A program made the position numbers and the translations under genes. From the NCBI RefSeq assembly GCF_003858655.1, contig NZ_RQXV01000001.1, positions 1 through 64,000 on the forward strand: DNA of 64,000 bases, read 5' to 3'. Positions 53,185 through 62,780 of this stretch are shown in pieces. The DNA comes from Amphritea balenae (GTDB taxonomy: Bacteria > Pseudomonadota > Gammaproteobacteria > Pseudomonadales > Balneatricaceae). Within the stretch, counting starts at the first letter, position 1. The number at the start of each line of letters is the position of its first letter. Below the pieces are notes generated by a model. The model was not told where the DNA came from. It ran no database searches and was given only the letters and a program-made list of their open reading frames with translations.

Positions 53185-53787
53185 ATGGATAACCATTCAG
53201 AAGTACCCGTCTATCTAGTCGATGACGATCACTCCGTACGCGAAGCCCTGCGCTACGTTCTGGAAGGCTACGGCCTGAAAGTTGTAGATTTTGACTCGGG
53301 AGAGGCCTTTTTAGATCAGATTAACCTGAGTCAACCAGGCTGCCTGATTTTGGATAGCCGCATGCCGGGGCTCAGTGGTCAGGACGTTCATCAAAAGCTT
53401 AACCAGAACGATGCTTGTCTGGACGTTATTTTTCTCACAGGTCATGGTGATATGCCTATGGCGATCAAAGCATTCAGAGAGGGTGCCTGTGATTTTCATC
53501 AAAAGCCGGTACGGGCAGCTGATCTGCTCCCCAGTATTGAAAAAGCCCAGCTCAACTCTGCTGTCAGGAGCCAAAAACAAAGTTGTAAAAAGCGCTTTGA
53601 TACATTAACGGAGCGAGAACGTCAGTTATTTGAGCTGGTTGTCAAAGGAGTGATTAATAAACAAATTGCTGATCAGCTATGTATCTCGGTCCGTACCGTT
53701 GAAGTTCATCGCTCGAAAATGATGGAACGTCTGGGCGCCTCAAATATTACTGAGTTAATTAAAATAGCTGAACTGATCAAAGACTGA
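53185..53787 (+). CDS. ttrR: TtrR-like response regulator, FixJ/LuxR type
   Basis: 200 residues. Receiver domain with Asp57 (ILDSRMPG), Lys in FHQKPV (about 106), then the LuxR helix-turn-helix (LTERERQLFELVVKGVINKQIADQL...VEVHRSKMMERLG). Pairs with the kinase just upstream. Likely activates the divergent TsdA-like gene. Confidence 0.88.
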   Translation: MDNHSEVPVYLVDDDHSVREALRYVLEGYGLKVVDFDSGEAFLDQINLSQPGCLILDSRMPGLSGQDVHQKLNQNDACLDVIFLTGHGDMPMAIKAFREGACDFHQKPVRAADLLPSIEKAQLNSAVRSQKQSCKKRFDTLTERERQLFELVVKGVINKQIADQLCISVRTVEVHRSKMMERLGASNITELIKIAELIKD

Positions 53788-53804
53788 GACGATTGTTCAG
53801 TCAC

Positions 53805-54347
53805 TTATCTGACCAGAGGCAGGATCTGTCTGAAATGTTCCGACGCTGAGTCCTCAGTCAGCTCAAACAAACACATTTCTGAACTGGTCAGCGTTGCACC
53901 GAGATGACACATCTTATCAATACCCAATTGACGGTTGGCTGCCGTCCTTGAAGAAATGGCATCCGTTATCAACTCGACCTCGAATCCCTGGGTTAATAAT
54001 CCGGCGACTGACTGATACACACAGACATGACTTTCAATCCCACATACCAATAACTGACTTACATTCAACTGCGCAAGCGCCTCTTTCACCTGCTGACTAC
54101 CGCAACAACTAAAGGTTGTCTTGGTCAGAGCAGACTCCGTCAGTAGTTCGCTGATCTCAGGTACCGTCTGCCCTAGTCCTTCGGGGTATTGTTCAATACA
54201 GATAACCGGTATATCTAGAATCCGGGCACCCCGGATACAGCGTTGCACATTGGCAATCACCTGCTCTGAATTCTCAACTATACGAGCCAGGCTGCCCTGA
54301 ACATCAATCACCAATAACGCTGTTGTTTGTCGGTTTAACATATACAA
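53805..54347 (-). CDS. Isochorismatase-like cysteine hydrolase
   Basis: 180 residues of the isochorismatase fold. The catalytic triad is Asp15 (LLVIDVQG), Lys76 (ALTKTTFSC) and Cys109 (GIESHVCVYQSV). This matches the YcaC-type hydrolase subgroup. Probably an amidase; substrate unknown. Convergent with ttrR. Confidence 0.87.
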   Translation of the reverse strand: MYMLNRQTTALLVIDVQGSLARIVENSEQVIANVQRCIRGARILDIPVICIEQYPEGLGQTVPEISELLTESALTKTTFSCCGSQQVKEALAQLNVSQLLVCGIESHVCVYQSVAGLLTQGFEVELITDAISSRTAANRQLGIDKMCHLGATLTSSEMCLFELTEDSASEHFRQILPLVR

Positions 54348-54425
54348 TGCCCTTCCGTTTTTTTTATTTTACAGTCTGGGGTAAATGCTTTAGGCAGTAC
54401 CACTTTACTATGTATCGGAGATTTA

Positions 54426-55295
54426 ATGCACCCTGAATATCTGAAGGGCTTTTTGATGACGGCCCTGGGCGTTCTGATTCTGAGCTTTGATGCCCTGCTA
54501 ATCCGGTTAATAGAAGTTCACTCTTTCAGCCTACTGTTCTGGCGGGGGTTACTCATGGCGCTGATGGTCGCTCTATGGTGCCGTTATCGAAACCCTCAAC
54601 AACCGCTATTCAGCACCGACTGGCCTTTCATCCGATCCGTCGTCCTGTTTACTATCAGCTCCATTCTGTTCGTGTCCGCTATCAATCAAACGTCTGTCGC
54701 TAATGTGTTGGTTATCATCAGTGCGCAACCCTTATTTGCCGCACTCATCGCACGGCTGTTTATCGGGGAAAAATCAGCCGCTGTCACCTGGATCTCTATC
54801 GTCATAAGTATGCTCGCCATCATCTGGGTAATGAAAGATTCATGGTCCAGCCCCCATCTTATAGGCGACCTGATGGCGCTGTGCTGTGCTGTGGCGTTGT
54901 CTGCCAAGTTCGTCAATGATCGGGCCGTTAGCCACCGGGATATGACACCCGCACTGATAAGCGCAGGCCTGCTTATCAGCTTAACCGGGCTAATTTACGG
55001 CTCACCCGGCGAACTGACCGGCAACGACTGGGGCTGGATGCTATTACTCTGCGTAGTGGTAATTCCCATCGCCTTTGTTCTAATCACTTTAGGTCCTACC
55101 CGTATATCGGCTGCAGAAGTCGGAATGCTCATGCTGCTGGAAACCGCCTGTGGTCCCCTGCTGGTATGGATATTTCTCAGTGAAGCCCCGGGAACGGCAG
55201 CGTTACAAGGTGGCGCGGTAGTCATTACCACCCTGTTATTGCATGGGCTTATACAGTGGCGACGGGCTAAGAACGTTCGGTCTTTGAAGACATAA
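54426..55295 (+). CDS. EamA/DMT family transporter
   Basis: 289 residues with ten hydrophobic segments and two EamA repeats (about 8-140 and 150-280), as in the drug/metabolite transporter superfamily. Substrate unknown; typically an amino-acid or metabolite exporter. Its last 29 bp overlap the 3' end of the convergent PAS-GGDEF-EAL gene. Confidence 0.88.
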   Translation: MHPEYLKGFLMTALGVLILSFDALLIRLIEVHSFSLLFWRGLLMALMVALWCRYRNPQQPLFSTDWPFIRSVVLFTISSILFVSAINQTSVANVLVIISAQPLFAALIARLFIGEKSAAVTWISIVISMLAIIWVMKDSWSSPHLIGDLMALCCAVALSAKFVNDRAVSHRDMTPALISAGLLISLTGLIYGSPGELTGNDWGWMLLLCVVVIPIAFVLITLGPTRISAAEVGMLMLLETACGPLLVWIFLSEAPGTAALQGGAVVITTLLLHGLIQWRRAKNVRSLKT

Positions 55296-58194
55296 GTGAA
55301 AAGAACGCCTGCTTCGGTACAGCCTTACTGAACAGAAAGCCCTGAGCATAATCACAGGCCTTAAGGGCCAATAAATCCAGTTGTTGCTCCGTCTCAACAC
55401 CTTCTGCCACTACCACTAACTCAAGGCTATGCGCCATTGCTATGGCTGCATTTACCAATTCAAGATCAGCTTTGTCGTGGGTAATATCCCTGATAAAGCT
55501 CCGATCAATTTTCAATGCATGAAAAGGATAATTTCGTAGGTAGCTGAGAGATGAATAACCGGTACCAAAATCATCCATGGCGATATGTACACCTTTACTG
55601 ATCAGTTGTTTAATCGCTGCCTCAATAATGGAATAACCGGTCATCAACACGCCTTCGGTAATTTCCAGAGTCAGTGAAGTGGCTGGAAATTTATATTGCT
55701 TAAGTAATTTAAACAGATATTCAGGAAAGTCGGCATTGCGTAACTGCCTGGGCGATATATTAACGGCTATATGAAACCCCGGAAGCGATTCAGCCTTGAT
55801 TGATGCGGCCATTTTAAGTGACTGCTCTAATACAAAATTGCCGACCTGAATAATACCGCCCGTTTTCTCGAGTATCGGTATAAACTCATCAGGATAAACC
55901 GGACCAATACCGCTAGGGTGCCATCTCAGCAGGGCTTCGGCAGAAGTAATTTCCCGGCTACCAATATGTAATACCGGTTGGTAATGTACTTCGAACTCAT
56001 CGCGTTCAAGCGCATTGTATAAAAGCTCTTCAAGCTGCAACTGGCGAGCAACCTGTAAATTCATCGCCTCAGTGTAAAACTGAAACACATTGCGCCCTTC
56101 CTGCTTAGCCGCATACATTGCGGTATCAGCATTACGTAACAGTTCAGCTGAATCTTTACCGTCTGACGGAAAGCAGGCAATCCCAATACTGGTTGTTGTA
56201 ACTATTTCACGTTTATCCATGGTAAATGGTTGTTGAAAAAGCAACAGGATCTGTTCGGCAATCTGGGCGGCTATATTGATGTCACTCAGATCACTCAATA
56301 GCACAATAAACTCATCACCCCCTAAACGGCCCACGGTATCGGTTCCCCGTACCACCGATTGCAATCGGGCTGCTGCGCTAATCAGCAGACTATCGCCGGC
56401 ATCATGGCCAAGAGAATCATTTACCCGCTTAAAATCATCAAGGTCTAAAAAAAGAACCGCGATACTATGGTCATTTCTTTCAGCCTCTTTAATCTGCTGG
56501 CCTAAACGGTCCAGACAGAGAAAGCGATTAGGCAGCTGAGTTAAGCTATCATAGTGCGCCTGATGGAGAATTTTATCCTGCTGGGCTTTCAGTTCAGTGA
56601 TATCTTCTTTAACGGCAAGATAGTGATGAACCTGTCCCTGATCATCCTGTACCGGGGCTATTTGAACCCGCTCCCAGTACAAACTCCCGTCTTGTCTGCG
56701 GTTCTGAAATTCACCTTTCCAGGCTTGCCCGGATAACAAGAGTTGCCACAGCTGCTGATAATAGCTAACAGGCGTCAGACCGGATTTCAGGAGACTGGCA
56801 TTTCGGCCAACAACCTGATCAGCGCTATAACCTGATATTTCCTCAAAATTGCTATTTACATATTCAATGCGGGCATGAAGGTCCGTGATTACAACTGAGA
56901 CAGGGCTTTGTTCAACGGCCTGTAGTAATATTTTCATCTGCTTCTCAGTCGCTTTACGGGCAGTGATATCCCGGGCGATAACAAGGATACAGTCCCGCCC
57001 TGCAATTTCTGCACAGCGCATCTGAGCCTCAGTCCATAGCAGATGACCATCTTTGTGTTTAGCGTGCCACTGAAACTTTACCTCTTCACCGGCTAACGCC
57101 CTGCCTAGTAATGCATTGGCCTCCTCCTGAGTATAAGGCGGCACGTTTGAGCTAAGCTCAGATACCGCCAGAGAGCGGACCTCTTCCGGGGTATAGCCAT
57201 ACATTTCCTCAACCACGTTATTGGTTTTGATAATATCCCCGGTCGCGGCATCATGAACAAAGATAGCTTCTGTTACATTATCAAAAATCTGATGAAACTC
57301 TGCCTCACTATTACGCAGGTCTTCTTCTATTTTTTTCTGCTCAGTGATATCTGTCCCAATAGCAAATATTGAGTGATCATCTATGTCCGCCGTTGCTGAC
57401 CAGGCAATAGTTCGATAACTGCCGTTTTTGTGGCGATAACGGTTAACAAAATACAAAGTTTTGTAACCCTGATCTAAACGCTTCATTTCTGTCAGGGTTG
57501 CAGTTAAATCGTCAGAATGAACAAGGTTAAAAAAACTTTGTCCCTGCAACTCTTCAGGCGAGTAACCCAATAATGTCTGCCAACCCGGGTTGAGCTGTAG
57601 CATTACCCCTTCTATTGAAGCAATAAGATGCAGATGCAGTGATTGAGAGAAGAAGTTTTGCAGATGTTTTTCAGCCCGATAACGATCAGATATGTCCCGC
57701 ACAATCCCCTGTAACAGAACCTGATCATCAAATTCAATTCGGCGTAACACTACTTCAGTAGGAAAAACATAACGACCATCTAAAGTCTGATGCCACCACA
57801 GAAACGTAGGGCACTCTCCCTCCATTAAAGCCATCTGCACTTTCTGCATTGCTACTAATTTTGAAGAAGATCCGTCGGGCTGAAACTCTGGTGAAATAGC
57901 ATCGGGCATCAAGCCCAATAGCTCAGATTTATTGGCGACACGAAACATGGTTAAAACGGCTGGATTACAATCGACGAACCCCTGAGAATCGACGATAAAA
58001 ATACCGTCTGGAGATGCGTCAAATAAGGTTCGAAACAAAGACTCTGTTCGATTAATGGTGGAAACACCTTCGGTTTTCCGTCCGTCTTTAACTATATTCT
58101 GGGCCATAAACCTACCAGATAATTCACACAAAAATGACAAAACAACAGTACTCAGCCCCCCCATTATGTCAGTCAAACCGCAGGCTGACCTCAA
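55267..58194 (-). CDS. Large PAS-GGDEF-EAL c-di-GMP protein
   Basis: 975 residues, soluble. Four PAS/PAC segments (about 50-175, 180-300, 300-425 and 425-545), then GGDEF (about 545-710, intact RLGGDEFIVLL) and EAL (about 720-970) with SAEALLRW, MDDFGTGYSS and LVVVAEGVET. Both active sites look complete, so it could synthesise or hydrolyse c-di-GMP; many such proteins act as phosphodiesterases. The EAL is close to that of the pseudogene at 34310. It begins with ATG 58194; Met31 may also start translation. Confidence 0.9.
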   Translation of the reverse strand: MRSACGLTDIMGGLSTVVLSFLCELSGRFMAQNIVKDGRKTEGVSTINRTESLFRTLFDASPDGIFIVDSQGFVDCNPAVLTMFRVANKSELLGLMPDAISPEFQPDGSSSKLVAMQKVQMALMEGECPTFLWWHQTLDGRYVFPTEVVLRRIEFDDQVLLQGIVRDISDRYRAEKHLQNFFSQSLHLHLIASIEGVMLQLNPGWQTLLGYSPEELQGQSFFNLVHSDDLTATLTEMKRLDQGYKTLYFVNRYRHKNGSYRTIAWSATADIDDHSIFAIGTDITEQKKIEEDLRNSEAEFHQIFDNVTEAIFVHDAATGDIIKTNNVVEEMYGYTPEEVRSLAVSELSSNVPPYTQEEANALLGRALAGEEVKFQWHAKHKDGHLLWTEAQMRCAEIAGRDCILVIARDITARKATEKQMKILLQAVEQSPVSVVITDLHARIEYVNSNFEEISGYSADQVVGRNASLLKSGLTPVSYYQQLWQLLLSGQAWKGEFQNRRQDGSLYWERVQIAPVQDDQGQVHHYLAVKEDITELKAQQDKILHQAHYDSLTQLPNRFLCLDRLGQQIKEAERNDHSIAVLFLDLDDFKRVNDSLGHDAGDSLLISAAARLQSVVRGTDTVGRLGGDEFIVLLSDLSDINIAAQIAEQILLLFQQPFTMDKREIVTTTSIGIACFPSDGKDSAELLRNADTAMYAAKQEGRNVFQFYTEAMNLQVARQLQLEELLYNALERDEFEVHYQPVLHIGSREITSAEALLRWHPSGIGPVYPDEFIPILEKTGGIIQVGNFVLEQSLKMAASIKAESLPGFHIAVNISPRQLRNADFPEYLFKLLKQYKFPATSLTLEITEGVLMTGYSIIEAAIKQLISKGVHIAMDDFGTGYSSLSYLRNYPFHALKIDRSFIRDITHDKADLELVNAAIAMAHSLELVVVAEGVETEQQLDLLALKACDYAQGFLFSKAVPKQAFFSLMSSKTERS

Positions 58195-58314
58195 TCAATC
58201 CTGGGTCAATTAACCATTATGGGAGACAATCTATATCCCCTTGTTTTATATCAGTACTTGCAGAATGTTCTTAATCTGTTAACAATTGGCATATCTGACC
58301 TGAGAAAAGAACTA

Positions 58315-58737
58315 ATGCGCAAATTTAATGACTCCCTGCCCCTGCAACTGCTAAAAGCCCGCGAAGCTTCAATGCAGTTTTTCCGTCCCCTGCTACAGGA
58401 AAACAGTATCACTGAGCAGCAATGGCGTGTACTGCGTGCTCTGAAAGCCTATGGTGAACTTGAATCCAAACAGCTGGCAGAACACTGCTGCATTCTTAGT
58501 CCTAGCCTGACCGGAATTATTAAGCGTCTGGAACAACAGGGCTATATCAAGCGCCGCAAGTCTGAAGAAGACCAGCGTCGCACCCTGATCAGCCTGACAG
58601 AGCAAGCATTAGACTTGTTTGAACGGATCAGCCCGGACGTAGATGCCCGTTACAAAGCGTTTACCGACCAGTTTGGCGAAGAGAAATTACTACAACTGGC
58701 TGAGTTGCTGCATGATCTGACCGAACTAAAGCCATAA
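58315..58737 (+). CDS. hpaR: Homoprotocatechuate operon repressor HpaR
   Basis: 140 residues from ATG 58315. A longer in-frame ORF from 58219 exists, but homology starts at DSLPLQLLKAREASMQFFRP. MarR winged helix: LTGIIKRLEQQGYIKRRKSEEDQRRTL. HpaR represses the hpa meta-cleavage genes until homoprotocatechuate or 4-hydroxyphenylacetate binds. Same direction as hpaD, with 333 bp between that hold the operators. Confidence 0.9.
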   Translation: MRKFNDSLPLQLLKAREASMQFFRPLLQENSITEQQWRVLRALKAYGELESKQLAEHCCILSPSLTGIIKRLEQQGYIKRRKSEEDQRRTLISLTEQALDLFERISPDVDARYKAFTDQFGEEKLLQLAELLHDLTELKP

Positions 58738-58930
58738 GTTCCGTTTATTGCAGGCTCAGATTCACAACTGGCTTTAATCACAGATTAAAGCCAGAGACTG
58801 CGTGACATATCCCTGATTACAAGCTGCTTCAGTTAACAGCATTCATACGCTACCCTTACTTCTAAAATACAGACTATTCATCGAACCTAAGTTTCAGATC
58901 AAACACCGAGGCAACAGGTAAAAAAGATAC

Positions 58931-58982
58931 TTGACATTACTTAATATGTTATCTAATCTCAGGTACATAATTAATATGTTAA
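58931..58982 (+). promoter_or_regulatory. hpaD promoter with two HpaR-type operators
   Basis: -35 TTGACA (58931-58936), 17-bp spacer, -10 TAATCT (58954-58959). TTAATATGTTA occurs at 58941 inside the spacer and TTAATATGTTAA at 58971 just after the start of transcription. They are 30 bp apart, about three helical turns, so a repressor dimer pair could block RNA polymerase. The repressor is most likely HpaR. Confidence 0.75.
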
Positions 58983-59070
58983 GTATTAAATTCTGGTGTC
59001 AGCCTGGTAGATCAATACGTCCCCCTACCAGATTGACAATTACTGATAAAAATTGAGATGAGGTTACACA

Positions 59071-59922
59071 ATGGGTGAGATTGTACTAGCTGCGAAAGTT
59101 ACGCACGTACCAACCATGCTACTGTCCGAGCAGCCTGGCCGCCTTGAAGGTTGTCGTCAGCAAGCAATTGACGGTCATAAAGAGATCGCCCGCCGTGCCC
59201 GTGAAGCAGGAGCTGATACTGTTGTTGTTCTGGATACCCACTGGCTGGTAAACAACGGCTACCACGTTAATTCCCGTGATCACTTCAAAGGGGTTTACAC
59301 CAGTAACGAATTCCCACATTTCATCCAGAATATGGAATATGAATACCAGGGCAACACCGCTCTGGGTGATCTGATTGCTGAGAAAGCGACTGAGAAAGGT
59401 GTTTACACTTTATCTCACCAGGTTGAATCTCTGGATCTGGAATACGGTACTCTGGTACCAATGCGCTATATGAACCCTGAAGGCGACCTGAAAGTAGTTT
59501 CCGTTGCTGGCTGGTGTACTGTTCATAGCATCGAATCTTCCCGCATTCTGGGTGAAGCAATTCGTGAAGCGATTGAAGCCAGTGACAGCAAAGTTATGCT
59601 GATCGCTTCTGGCTCTCTGTCCCACGCTATCTGGGCTAACGATGATTACGAAGCCAATAACGGTACTTTCACTATTTCGAAAGAGTTTAACCGTCAGGTT
59701 GACCTGCGCGTGCTGGACCTGTGGCAACAGGGTGAAAACGCTACTTTCCTGAAGATGCTGCCAGAATATGCGTCTCTGTGCAGTGGCGAAGGCGGTATGC
59801 ACGATACAGCGATGCTGTTCGGCGCTCTGGGTTGGGACAAGTACGAAGGTAAAGGTGAAGTGATCGGCGAATACTTCCCAAGCTCTGGTACTGGCCAGGT
59901 TAACGTTGTTTTCAGTCTGTAA
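59071..59922 (+). CDS. hpaD: 3,4-dihydroxyphenylacetate 2,3-dioxygenase HpaD
   Basis: 283 residues, the LigB-type extradiol enzyme (class III). It opens the ring of homoprotocatechuate. It has KVTHVPTMLLSE (N-terminal iron His), DTHWLVNNGYHV, SHAIWAND-type His/Glu segments and a late GEGGMHDTAMLFGALGW. No signal peptide. Uniform codon use (CTG, GCT, GAA) suggests high expression. Its SD GAGG precedes the ATG. Followed by a terminator. Confidence 0.95.
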   Translation: MGEIVLAAKVTHVPTMLLSEQPGRLEGCRQQAIDGHKEIARRAREAGADTVVVLDTHWLVNNGYHVNSRDHFKGVYTSNEFPHFIQNMEYEYQGNTALGDLIAEKATEKGVYTLSHQVESLDLEYGTLVPMRYMNPEGDLKVVSVAGWCTVHSIESSRILGEAIREAIEASDSKVMLIASGSLSHAIWANDDYEANNGTFTISKEFNRQVDLRVLDLWQQGENATFLKMLPEYASLCSGEGGMHDTAMLFGALGWDKYEGKGEVIGEYFPSSGTGQVNVVFSL

Positions 59923-59940
59923 CTGATTAACTGAACAGGT

Positions 59941-59970
59941 AAAGGAGCTCCAAAAGAGCTCCTTTTTTTA
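59941..59970 (+). terminator. Rho-independent terminator after hpaD
   Basis: AAGGAGCTC-CAAAA-GAGCTCCTT stem and long T-run. The next ATG (59974) begins almost at the end of the T-run. Confidence 0.92.
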
Positions 59971-59973
59971 TAT

Positions 59974-60393
59974 ATGATTATTGAACAATACAGTCTAGAT
60001 TCAGAGCATGCCGCAACGCTTTGCAAAACAGCTAACCAGTACGCCTCTGATCATAATCTCAGAATCTGCTGCTGGGTATTAGATCCCCATGGTAATCCAC
60101 TAGCAATGCAGCGCCATAATCAGGCAGCCCTGGCTTCCACTGAGATCGCTCGAAAAAAAGCATGGACGGCGGTCAGCTTTAAAATCCCAACAGATCAATG
60201 GGAACAACGATTAAAAAAGCAGCCGCACCTACTAAATAATCTGATGAACCAGGATGGTATCGCCATGTTTGGTGGTGGTTTTCCGATCTTCCATAACGAT
60301 CAGCTTATCGGTGCTATAGGTGTGTCCGGTGCTTCTGAGCAGCAGGATGTGGATTGCGCACAGCACGCCCTGAACACTATAGTTCTGAGCTGA
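59974..60393 (+). CDS. GlcG/HbpS-family (DUF336) protein
   Basis: 139 residues of the GlcG/HbpS family: ANQYASDHNLRICCWVLDPHGNPLAMQRH at the N-terminus and GGGFPIFHNDQLIGAIGVSGASEQQD in the middle. Members bind haem or small ligands, or are found with oxygenases and aromatic pathways. The ATG has no SD and lies 4 nt after the hpaD terminator T-run, so expression by readthrough or a short leader is likely. Confidence 0.82.
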   Translation: MIIEQYSLDSEHAATLCKTANQYASDHNLRICCWVLDPHGNPLAMQRHNQAALASTEIARKKAWTAVSFKIPTDQWEQRLKKQPHLLNNLMNQDGIAMFGGGFPIFHNDQLIGAIGVSGASEQQDVDCAQHALNTIVLS

Positions 60394-60475
60394 TTATCTG
60401 CGTTTTCCACCCAGACAAAACAATTCCCCTTAACCCTCCTCATCTGTAGGGCAGAGGGAACAGGATAAACAACCG

Positions 60476-61678
60476 ATGACCGCGAACGGTATTACTGGCA
60501 AAAACAAAACAACACCGGTTTCATTACTTGCCGGTATGGCGATCGCCAGTCCCGTTGCTCTAAACATATTCGCCCCGATCATGCCGGAACTGGCTGTCCG
60601 ATTTAATACCAGCCCCTTCACTATTCAGCTGGGATTTACGCTTTACCTTTTTACCCTGGCTGTTGGTCAGTTGATTAGCGGACCGCTGGCTGATCGCTAT
60701 GGCCGCCGCCCGGTACTTCTATGGGGCTTTGCCCTGCATATAGCAGGTTGTGTACTGGGAATAATGGCCGCTGAAGTCTGGCAACTGTTGCTTGCCAGGG
60801 TGCTGCAGGCAGCTGGTGGCTGCACCGGAATGTTGCTTGCACGCAGCATCATTCTCGATCAACACGGTAAAGACCGGGCCGCAGGTATGCTTGGCTATAT
60901 CACCCTGGGAATCGCCACAGCACAAGCGATAGCCCCTACGCTTGGCGGCTATCTTAACCTGGCTGGCGGCTGGCAGACGGTCTTCTGGCTGTCGATGGCG
61001 CTAGGCTCTGTGGTATGGCTGGGCGCACTATTTCGCCTGCCCGAATCAGACAATCATTCTGCAGCCACTGGCTTTCTGAATAGTTTTAAGCGCTATAACA
61101 CTGTTCTGTCGTCACCCAGCTATATCTGGTACGCCCTGTCCAGCACGATGATTGCCAGTGGCTTCTTTATCTTTATTACCAGCGCACCTTTTGTCGTCGC
61201 TAAGCACTTACAAGGCAGCGCTGTCGATTACGGTAACTGGTTCCTGCTAGTTGCCGGTGGATTCTGGCTAGGCAGTCTTACCGCGGGGAAAATATCAGCC
61301 CGTACTGGCACCGACCAGATGATCAAACTGGGCAACAGTATTTCAGGCGTAGCGAGCCTGGCCATGCTGATTATGTTCATGACCGCACCACCCGCCTATC
61401 TGAGCCTGTTTCTTCCTATGGCGCTGTTTACTTTTGGCCGGGGATTAAGTCAGCCGAATGCTCAGGCCGCTGCGATATCCTCCACCAGCGGAGCAAAAGC
61501 AACAGCGACCGGTATGCAGGGATTCTTTCAACTGATGATAGGTTCAATGATGGCTCAGTTAACCCCGCTACTGATGCTGATGGGACTTACCGTATTGCCG
61601 CTGGTACTGATCGCTATGGTTGTACTGGCTGCCTACTTCTATCACAAGGGCGCACAGAGCTCACTGGAAGCCTCTTGA
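60476..61678 (+). CDS. Bcr/CflA-family MFS transporter
   Basis: 400 residues, twelve membrane segments. The MFS motif DRYGRRPVLLWGF follows helix 2 and GPLAD precedes it. Bcr/CflA drug-efflux subgroup. Could export an aromatic intermediate, given the hpa neighbours, but substrate is not predictable. The preceding gene ends 82 bp upstream. Confidence 0.85.
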   Translation: MTANGITGKNKTTPVSLLAGMAIASPVALNIFAPIMPELAVRFNTSPFTIQLGFTLYLFTLAVGQLISGPLADRYGRRPVLLWGFALHIAGCVLGIMAAEVWQLLLARVLQAAGGCTGMLLARSIILDQHGKDRAAGMLGYITLGIATAQAIAPTLGGYLNLAGGWQTVFWLSMALGSVVWLGALFRLPESDNHSAATGFLNSFKRYNTVLSSPSYIWYALSSTMIASGFFIFITSAPFVVAKHLQGSAVDYGNWFLLVAGGFWLGSLTAGKISARTGTDQMIKLGNSISGVASLAMLIMFMTAPPAYLSLFLPMALFTFGRGLSQPNAQAAAISSTSGAKATATGMQGFFQLMIGSMMAQLTPLLMLMGLTVLPLVLIAMVVLAAYFYHKGAQSSLEAS

Positions 61679-61754
61679 GCAACCTAGTTAGTAGTTCTAT
61701 TTGATGGTCAAAGGTGGCTCAAAGCAACTATCTGACAGGTTATCTACTGAATGA

Positions 61755-62135
61755 TCAGTCTAACTCGTAGTCGTGGGTAATAATCTCAAGCACATGGCCA
61801 TCCGGATCTGCAAAATAAGCCCCCCGACCGCCATATAAATTATTATGAACACCGCTGTTCAGGTCTGAGGGGCTACTACCGTAAGGAACACTCTTTGCCT
61901 GCAGATGAGCGATGATAGTATCAAACTCGGTATCGCTGACCTTAAATGCGTAATGCTGAGGCGTGAAATGCTGACGGGCCATAAAGTCCAGCGTCAAACT
62001 AGAGTTCACTTTAACAACAGCAAAGTGCCCCCACTCCTTAACAAATTCAAACCCGAATACCCGAACATAAAACTGCGCCGCTGCCAGGTTATCACGGCAA
62101 TACACGATAGTATGATTTAAGGTAATTTCAGGCAT
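61755..62135 (-). CDS. VOC-family (glyoxalase-like) protein
   Basis: 126 residues from Met 62135; the longer reading to 62171 is not supported by homology. One glyoxalase/bleomycin-resistance fold: LNHTIVYCRDNLAAAQFYVRVFGF, and the late YFADPDGHVLEIITHD metal motif. A metal-dependent lyase or dioxygenase-like function is possible; substrate unknown. Confidence 0.8.
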   Translation of the reverse strand: MPEITLNHTIVYCRDNLAAAQFYVRVFGFEFVKEWGHFAVVKVNSSLTLDFMARQHFTPQHYAFKVSDTEFDTIIAHLQAKSVPYGSSPSDLNSGVHNNLYGGRGAYFADPDGHVLEIITHDYELD

Positions 62136-62224
62136 AAAACAGTATCCAACGATGGCTTTTACATGCAGCAATCAACACTTCAATACTGTTTATATTAGCA
62201 ATTTATCGGCATAACACCGATACA

Positions 62225-62262
62225 TAAAAAAGCAGGACGAAGCGCTAAGCCCGGTCCTGCTT
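62225..62262 (-). terminator. Rho-independent terminator after hpaF
   Basis: Minus-strand AAGCAGGAC / GTCCTGCTT stem with a 15-nt loop and a T-run. Confidence 0.85.
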
Positions 62263-62282
62263 GAATAAAGCGATGATAGAAC

Positions 62283-62672
62283 TTACTTCTTGTCGGCCAG
62301 CTTCTTATGGATATTGTTCAACCGGTAGTTACGCTCCGGGTGCAACTCGATCATCTCAAAACCAATACTCATCCAGCGCTTTTCAAAGGCGGGCTTCAGA
62401 CATTCCGTAAATGTTTCAAATATCTTATCACACGCGGCCTTCAGTACTTCAGGTTCCCGCCCGGAGCCTACTTTCGCGGTCAGATGTACAAAAGTATTTT
62501 CCGGATCACCTTCACCTACGCGAAAGTGCTCACAACGTACAGCGCGGGTACGAATTCCGCCAATTGGGAATACTCCGGTGCCTATCGCTGTTTCATTCAG
62601 TTTTTCAAACAGTGCCGGGATATCCAGATCTTCATCGAGGTTGGCTGAATATTCCATAATAAAATGCGGCAT
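62283..62672 (-). CDS. hpaF: 5-carboxymethyl-2-hydroxymuconate isomerase HpaF
   Basis: 129 residues, the CHMI length. After Met removal Pro2 becomes the N-terminal catalytic proline (MPHFIMEYSANLDED). FPIGGIRTRAVRCEHFRVGEGDP is the usual middle part. It isomerises 5-carboxymethyl-2-hydroxymuconate in the homoprotocatechuate pathway. Upstream of the dehydrogenase gene on the minus strand, about 110 bp away. Confidence 0.93.
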   Translation of the reverse strand: MPHFIMEYSANLDEDLDIPALFEKLNETAIGTGVFPIGGIRTRAVRCEHFRVGEGDPENTFVHLTAKVGSGREPEVLKAACDKIFETFTECLKPAFEKRWMSIGFEMIELHPERNYRLNNIHKKLADKK

Positions 62673-62780
62673 TTTAACTCCTGTACACCTAATAACAGAT
62701 GTAAAATCTTAACTTACAAATACGAAAAAAGCGCCGCAACCCTTTCAGGCAACGACGCGCTTAATCACTGAATTATATGC

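Noticed and set aside
59410-59802. 130-residue ORF antisense to hpaD
   Set aside because: Shadow of hpaD produced by its biased codon use; no SD or domain.
62727-62765. Possible terminator after the dehydrogenase gene
   Set aside because: Only a 6-bp outer stem (AAGCGC/GCGCTT) closes; the inner part does not pair.
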